DNA of 64,000 bases from Ruficoccus sp. ZRK36 (GTDB taxonomy: Bacteria; Verrucomicrobiota; Verrucomicrobiia; Opitutales; Cerasicoccaceae), in assembly GCF_019603315.1 (NCBI RefSeq), contig NZ_CP080649.1:3234176-3298175 (forward strand). Reading direction: 5' to 3'. Positions 61,566 to 64,000 of the stretch are shown one piece after another. Numbering within the stretch: position 1 is the first letter of the stretch; each line of letters starts with the position of its first letter. The notes under the pieces are model-generated. The model did no database searches, was not told the DNA's origin, and saw nothing but the letters and a program-made list of their open reading frames with translations. Made by a program: the position numbers and the translations under genes.

Positions 61566-61915
61566 GCTTCAGCGGGAGTCTGCGTGTGTTCGTGGCGCTG
61601 GAGCCTTGCGACATGCGCAAAGGGTTTAGTGGACTGGAAGCGCTGGTGACGCAGCGCCTGAAGGAATCGGTGCGCGGGGGAGCGCTGTTTTTGTTCACGA
61701 ACAAGCGGCGCACACGCCTGAAGGCGCTTTACTTCGACGGGACGGGTTTGTGGCTCCTGAACAAAAGGTTGGAGGTTGGTCGCTTCAGTTGGCCAGTCTC
61801 GACGGACCCCACGGCAGTGAAGCTGCGGCTGCGCCCGGAGGCGTTTGTGCTGTTGTGCGACGGGGTGCAGATGCAGGGGGCAAAGTTTTTACCCTGGTAT
61901 GAACGCGAGCCGTGA
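61559..61915 (+). CDS. tnpB: IS66 TnpB (Orf2 accessory protein)
   Basis: The 118-aa protein matches the IS66 Orf2 family from start to end: VFVALEPCDMRKGFSGLEALV, LFLFTNKRRTRLKALYFDGTGLWLLNKRLE (pieces) and the closing Gln-Met-Gln-Gly region. It is coupled to tnpA by overlap. Its biochemical role is unknown, although it is essential in tested members. Confidence 0.9.
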   Translation: MLSFSGSLRVFVALEPCDMRKGFSGLEALVTQRLKESVRGGALFLFTNKRRTRLKALYFDGTGLWLLNKRLEVGRFSWPVSTDPTAVKLRLRPEAFVLLCDGVQMQGAKFLPWYEREP

Positions 61916-61960
61916 TAATGAGCTTTACTGTCATGCTAAAATGGATACAGTGATGGCATC

Positions 61961-63478
61961 ATGACCGACCGCGAAGCCGCCCTCGAAGCCAAACTGGAGG
62001 CGGCTCAGTTGGAAAACCGGTTGTTGCGGGAGAAGATCGACGCGCTGGTGCGTGCCCTTTACGGCAAAAAGAGCGAGAAGCTGGACCCCGCGCAACTTGA
62101 GCTGCTCGGAGGGCTTGCGGAAAAAATAGACGAGGCTCCCGCCGCCGTTGAGCCGCCCGCGGGAGTCACCCAAAAGGCTCCGAGCAAGCCCCGCCGCCCC
62201 GGTCCGCGCGTGCCCGAGCACCTGCCGGTGAAGGAAGTCGTGCTCGACCCGGACGAGGTGCTGGCTTGCCCGCAAGAGTGGCGGCTGATGGGCGAAGAGG
62301 TCAGCGAGCAGCTCGATTACGAGCCGGGGCGCTTTTACCGTCGCCGCCTGATCCGGCGCAAGTACGTCCGCAAGGACGCTCCCTTTACCGCGCCGGTGAT
62401 CGCGCCGCTGCCTCCGTGTATGCAGGAACGCTGCCTGGCCACCCCGGAACTGATCGCTCAGGTGGTGATCGGCAAATATGCCGATCACCTTCCGCTTTAC
62501 CGGCAGTCGCAGATTTACCGGCGCGCAGGCGTGGAGCTCTCGCGGCAGACCCTGTGTCGCTGGGTGGACCTGGCCGCCGATACCTGCCAGTTGCTCTACG
62601 AGTGGATGGCCCGCGAGCAGATGGCCCACGCCTACCTGCAAATCGATGAGACGCCCATCCCGTACCTTGATCCGGGCCGGGGCCAAACCGCCAAGGGCTA
62701 CCTGTGGGTCTGCTCCCTGCCCAACGGCTACGTCATTTACATCTGGCATCCGAGCCGCTCAGCCGAGTGCCTCCAGCAGATACTCCCCGAGCACTACCGA
62801 GGCATTATCCAGTGTGACGGCTACGCCGCCTATCCCAGTGTGGCCAGACAACGCGCCGGACCGGACCTGGAGCTGGAACAGGGACCGGTTCAGTTGGCCA
62901 GTTGCTGGGCCCATACCCGGCGCAAGTTTTTTGAAGCTCGCGAACACGCCCCGAGCGTGGCCGGATGGATACTCGGGCAGATCGCCCAGCTTTACCGCGT
63001 TGAGCAACGCCTGCGTGACGACAAGGCCGGACCCGCCTTGCGGTCAGCTCGGCGTGCCACGCAGTCGGCCCCCGTCGTGGCCCGCCTGAAAAGGGCCTTG
63101 CCCATCCTGCGCCAGCGCTACCGCCCCCAGTGCTCCATGGCCAAGGCCATCGACTACGCCCTGGGCCAGTGGAGCGGACTGGAAGCCTTCCTCCAAAACG
63201 GGGCCATCGACATCGACAACAACGAGGTCGAGCGAGCCATCCGCCCCACCAAGATCGGCGCCAAAAACTGGACCTTTATCGGCTCGGAAACATCAGGAAG
63301 AACCGCTGCCATCCTTTACACCCTCATCGAGTCTGCCAAACGATACGGACTCGACCCCTACCAGTACCTCCTCCTCCTGCTCAGGGAACTCCCCGCCGCC
63401 ACCAACTGGCAAATCCAAGCCTACACCCCTGCCGCCATCGCCAAGAGCAAACGACTCCTGCCGGCAAACGCCGCCTGA
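61961..63478 (+). CDS. tnpC: IS66 TnpC transposase (DDE type)
   Basis: The 505-aa transposase has an N-terminal coiled coil with LLREKIDALVRALYGKKSEKLDP and a zinc-finger-like/HTH central part (ADHLPLYRQSQIYRRAGVELSRQTLCRW, in pieces). The catalytic core has Asp in LQIDETPIPY, Asp in IIQCDGYAAYP and Glu in NNEVERAIRPTKIGAKNW, and the C-terminus has YQYLLLLLRELP. No frameshift or truncation is seen, so it may be active. Confidence 0.95.
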   Translation: MTDREAALEAKLEAAQLENRLLREKIDALVRALYGKKSEKLDPAQLELLGGLAEKIDEAPAAVEPPAGVTQKAPSKPRRPGPRVPEHLPVKEVVLDPDEVLACPQEWRLMGEEVSEQLDYEPGRFYRRRLIRRKYVRKDAPFTAPVIAPLPPCMQERCLATPELIAQVVIGKYADHLPLYRQSQIYRRAGVELSRQTLCRWVDLAADTCQLLYEWMAREQMAHAYLQIDETPIPYLDPGRGQTAKGYLWVCSLPNGYVIYIWHPSRSAECLQQILPEHYRGIIQCDGYAAYPSVARQRAGPDLELEQGPVQLASCWAHTRRKFFEAREHAPSVAGWILGQIAQLYRVEQRLRDDKAGPALRSARRATQSAPVVARLKRALPILRQRYRPQCSMAKAIDYALGQWSGLEAFLQNGAIDIDNNEVERAIRPTKIGAKNWTFIGSETSGRTAAILYTLIESAKRYGLDPYQYLLLLLRELPAATNWQIQAYTPAAIAKSKRLLPANAA

Positions 63479-63589
63479 GGCCGACCAGCCCAATCCCCGG
63501 GGACACGGCGTACGCGCCCCCCTCCAACGCAAGCGACACCGCAAACGACGCGGCAAGCAAAATCAAACGGTGCTTGGCATGACGCTTAC

Positions 63590-63597
63590 GTCTTAGT
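63590..63597. repeat. 8-bp target-site duplication, right copy (GTCTTAGT)
   Basis: This is an exact copy of 61064-61071 on the far side of the IS, confirming the element's ends. Confidence 0.95.
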
Positions 63598-63662
63598 GGC
63601 CTCATAAAAAACAACTCTTGACTTCATCAGTTTCTGATTATCAAATGCCAACATGCGCATAT

Positions 63663-64000
63663 ATGCGACTATTAATGAGCAACCGACTAATACAACGAAC
63701 TCTTAGGGTGGCATGGCCATTATTTCTGCATACCAGCAGTTTGCTCCAAGGAGAAACTGTGGCTTTGTCGGATGGCAGCCTTGGTGGAGAGTTGCAGGCT
63801 CTTAAAAGCGTTGAGCCGCAATATACGCCCTCATCTGATTACATCTTTGAGGAGCTTGAGGGGGAGATCACGCTCCTTGATGCCTTTGCTGCCGTGTTAC
63901 TCAATAACCCCAGGCTGGCGCAATACGGATGGTCCGTGCGGATAAGCGAAGCTGAGACCTTGCAGGCCGGCCTTTTGCCCAATCCTCAGATTGGAATAGA
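63663..64000 (+). CDS. second TolC-family outer-membrane protein (partial, N-terminal part)
   Basis: The frame opens at ATG 63663 (or 63675) and runs 112 codons to the window edge. It has a signal-like lead (RTLRVAWPLFLHTSSLLQGE) and then the start of an outer-membrane efflux domain (ITLLDAFAAVLLNNPRLAQYGWSVRISEAETLQAGLLPNPQIGI, in pieces), which matches the first helices of the CzcC type at 51290. A TTGACT/TATCAA pair lies upstream near the IS end. A second RND pump probably follows beyond the window. Confidence 0.75.
   Translation, partial: MRLLMSNRLIQRTLRVAWPLFLHTSSLLQGETVALSDGSLGGELQALKSVEPQYTPSSDYIFEELEGEITLLDAFAAVLLNNPRLAQYGWSVRISEAETLQAGLLPNPQIGI

Larger units (their letters stand above)
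61072..63589 (+). mobile_element. complete IS66-family insertion sequence (2518 bp)
   Basis: The ends are near-perfect inverted repeats. The left end reads GTAAGCGTCATACCAAGTG from 61072. The right end, read inward from 63589, is GTAAGCGTCATGCCAAGCA. Three genes of the IS66 order (TnpA, TnpB, TnpC) lie inside on the plus strand, all intact. The matching 8-bp flanks show a single undisturbed insertion. Its GC content is high, unlike the surrounding island, so it came from another background. Confidence 0.95.

Overview
The window looks like a chromosomal segment of a Verrucomicrobiota bacterium, most likely class Opitutae (Puniceicoccales-type). The grounds are gene content only: a GH78 enzyme, a sulfatase, a GH5-like enzyme, SGNH hydrolases and a GPH sugar symporter, each beside an AraC or LacI regulator; a high-GC backbone; and few Shine-Dalgarno sequences. 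This is an inference from families and style, not from a marker gene.

Layout. (1) 1-2213 is the edge of an integrated element at the 3' end of an intact tRNA-Lys(CTT) at 2214-2289. It holds the start of a VirE/BT4734-type primase-like protein, about 1 kb without convincing genes, and a 161-aa putative DNA-binding protein with a tandem 12-bp repeat upstream. (2) 2290-43390 is host backbone. It carries an AraC/GH78 divergent pair, MeaB and a ferredoxin, a TPR protein, and an all-minus aspartate-family block (hom, lysC, an ABM-domain membrane protein, thrC, a DUF481 protein, cimA). Next come a GPH symporter with a divergent SGNH hydrolase and LacI regulator, a beta-barrel protein with a suspicious in-frame stop, mscS with a divergent cNMP/CBS/DUF294 protein, a DEDD exonuclease, a DUF4405 protein, a radical SAM protein, psd and clpB. 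A second carbohydrate region follows (SGNH esterase, subtilase, FAD oxidoreductase, AraC, GH5-like, sulfatase, LacI). Backbone gaps carry a family of multi-hairpin repeats. (3) From 43391 to beyond the right edge is a lower-GC island. Its left end is a 54-nt tRNA-Phe 3' fragment followed by a tyrosine recombinase; the intact tRNA-Phe is expected to the right, outside the window.

The island has an integration/regulation module (43.6-46.3 kb), a SEFIR-domain protein (46.7-48.3 kb), a conjugative coupling ATPase with a decayed neighbour carrying three in-frame stops (48.3-50.7 kb), and a compact metal-efflux operon (50.8-60.9 kb). The operon encodes a CzcCBA-type RND pump, two separate PII-like proteins around two small membrane/secreted proteins, a 172-aa unknown, a CDF exporter, a 55-aa Cys-rich protein and a PF03773 permease. 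The last five genes overlap one another, so the PII-like proteins, pump and exporters probably work as one metal-responsive unit. An IS66 element (61072-63589) with matched ends and an 8-bp target duplication separates this operon from a second TolC-family gene cut by the window edge.

The strongest leads for new biology are the double-PII metal operon with its unknown partners, the backbone hairpin-array repeats, the SEFIR protein, and the nonsense-interrupted beta-barrel gene. No CRISPR array or rRNA was seen.
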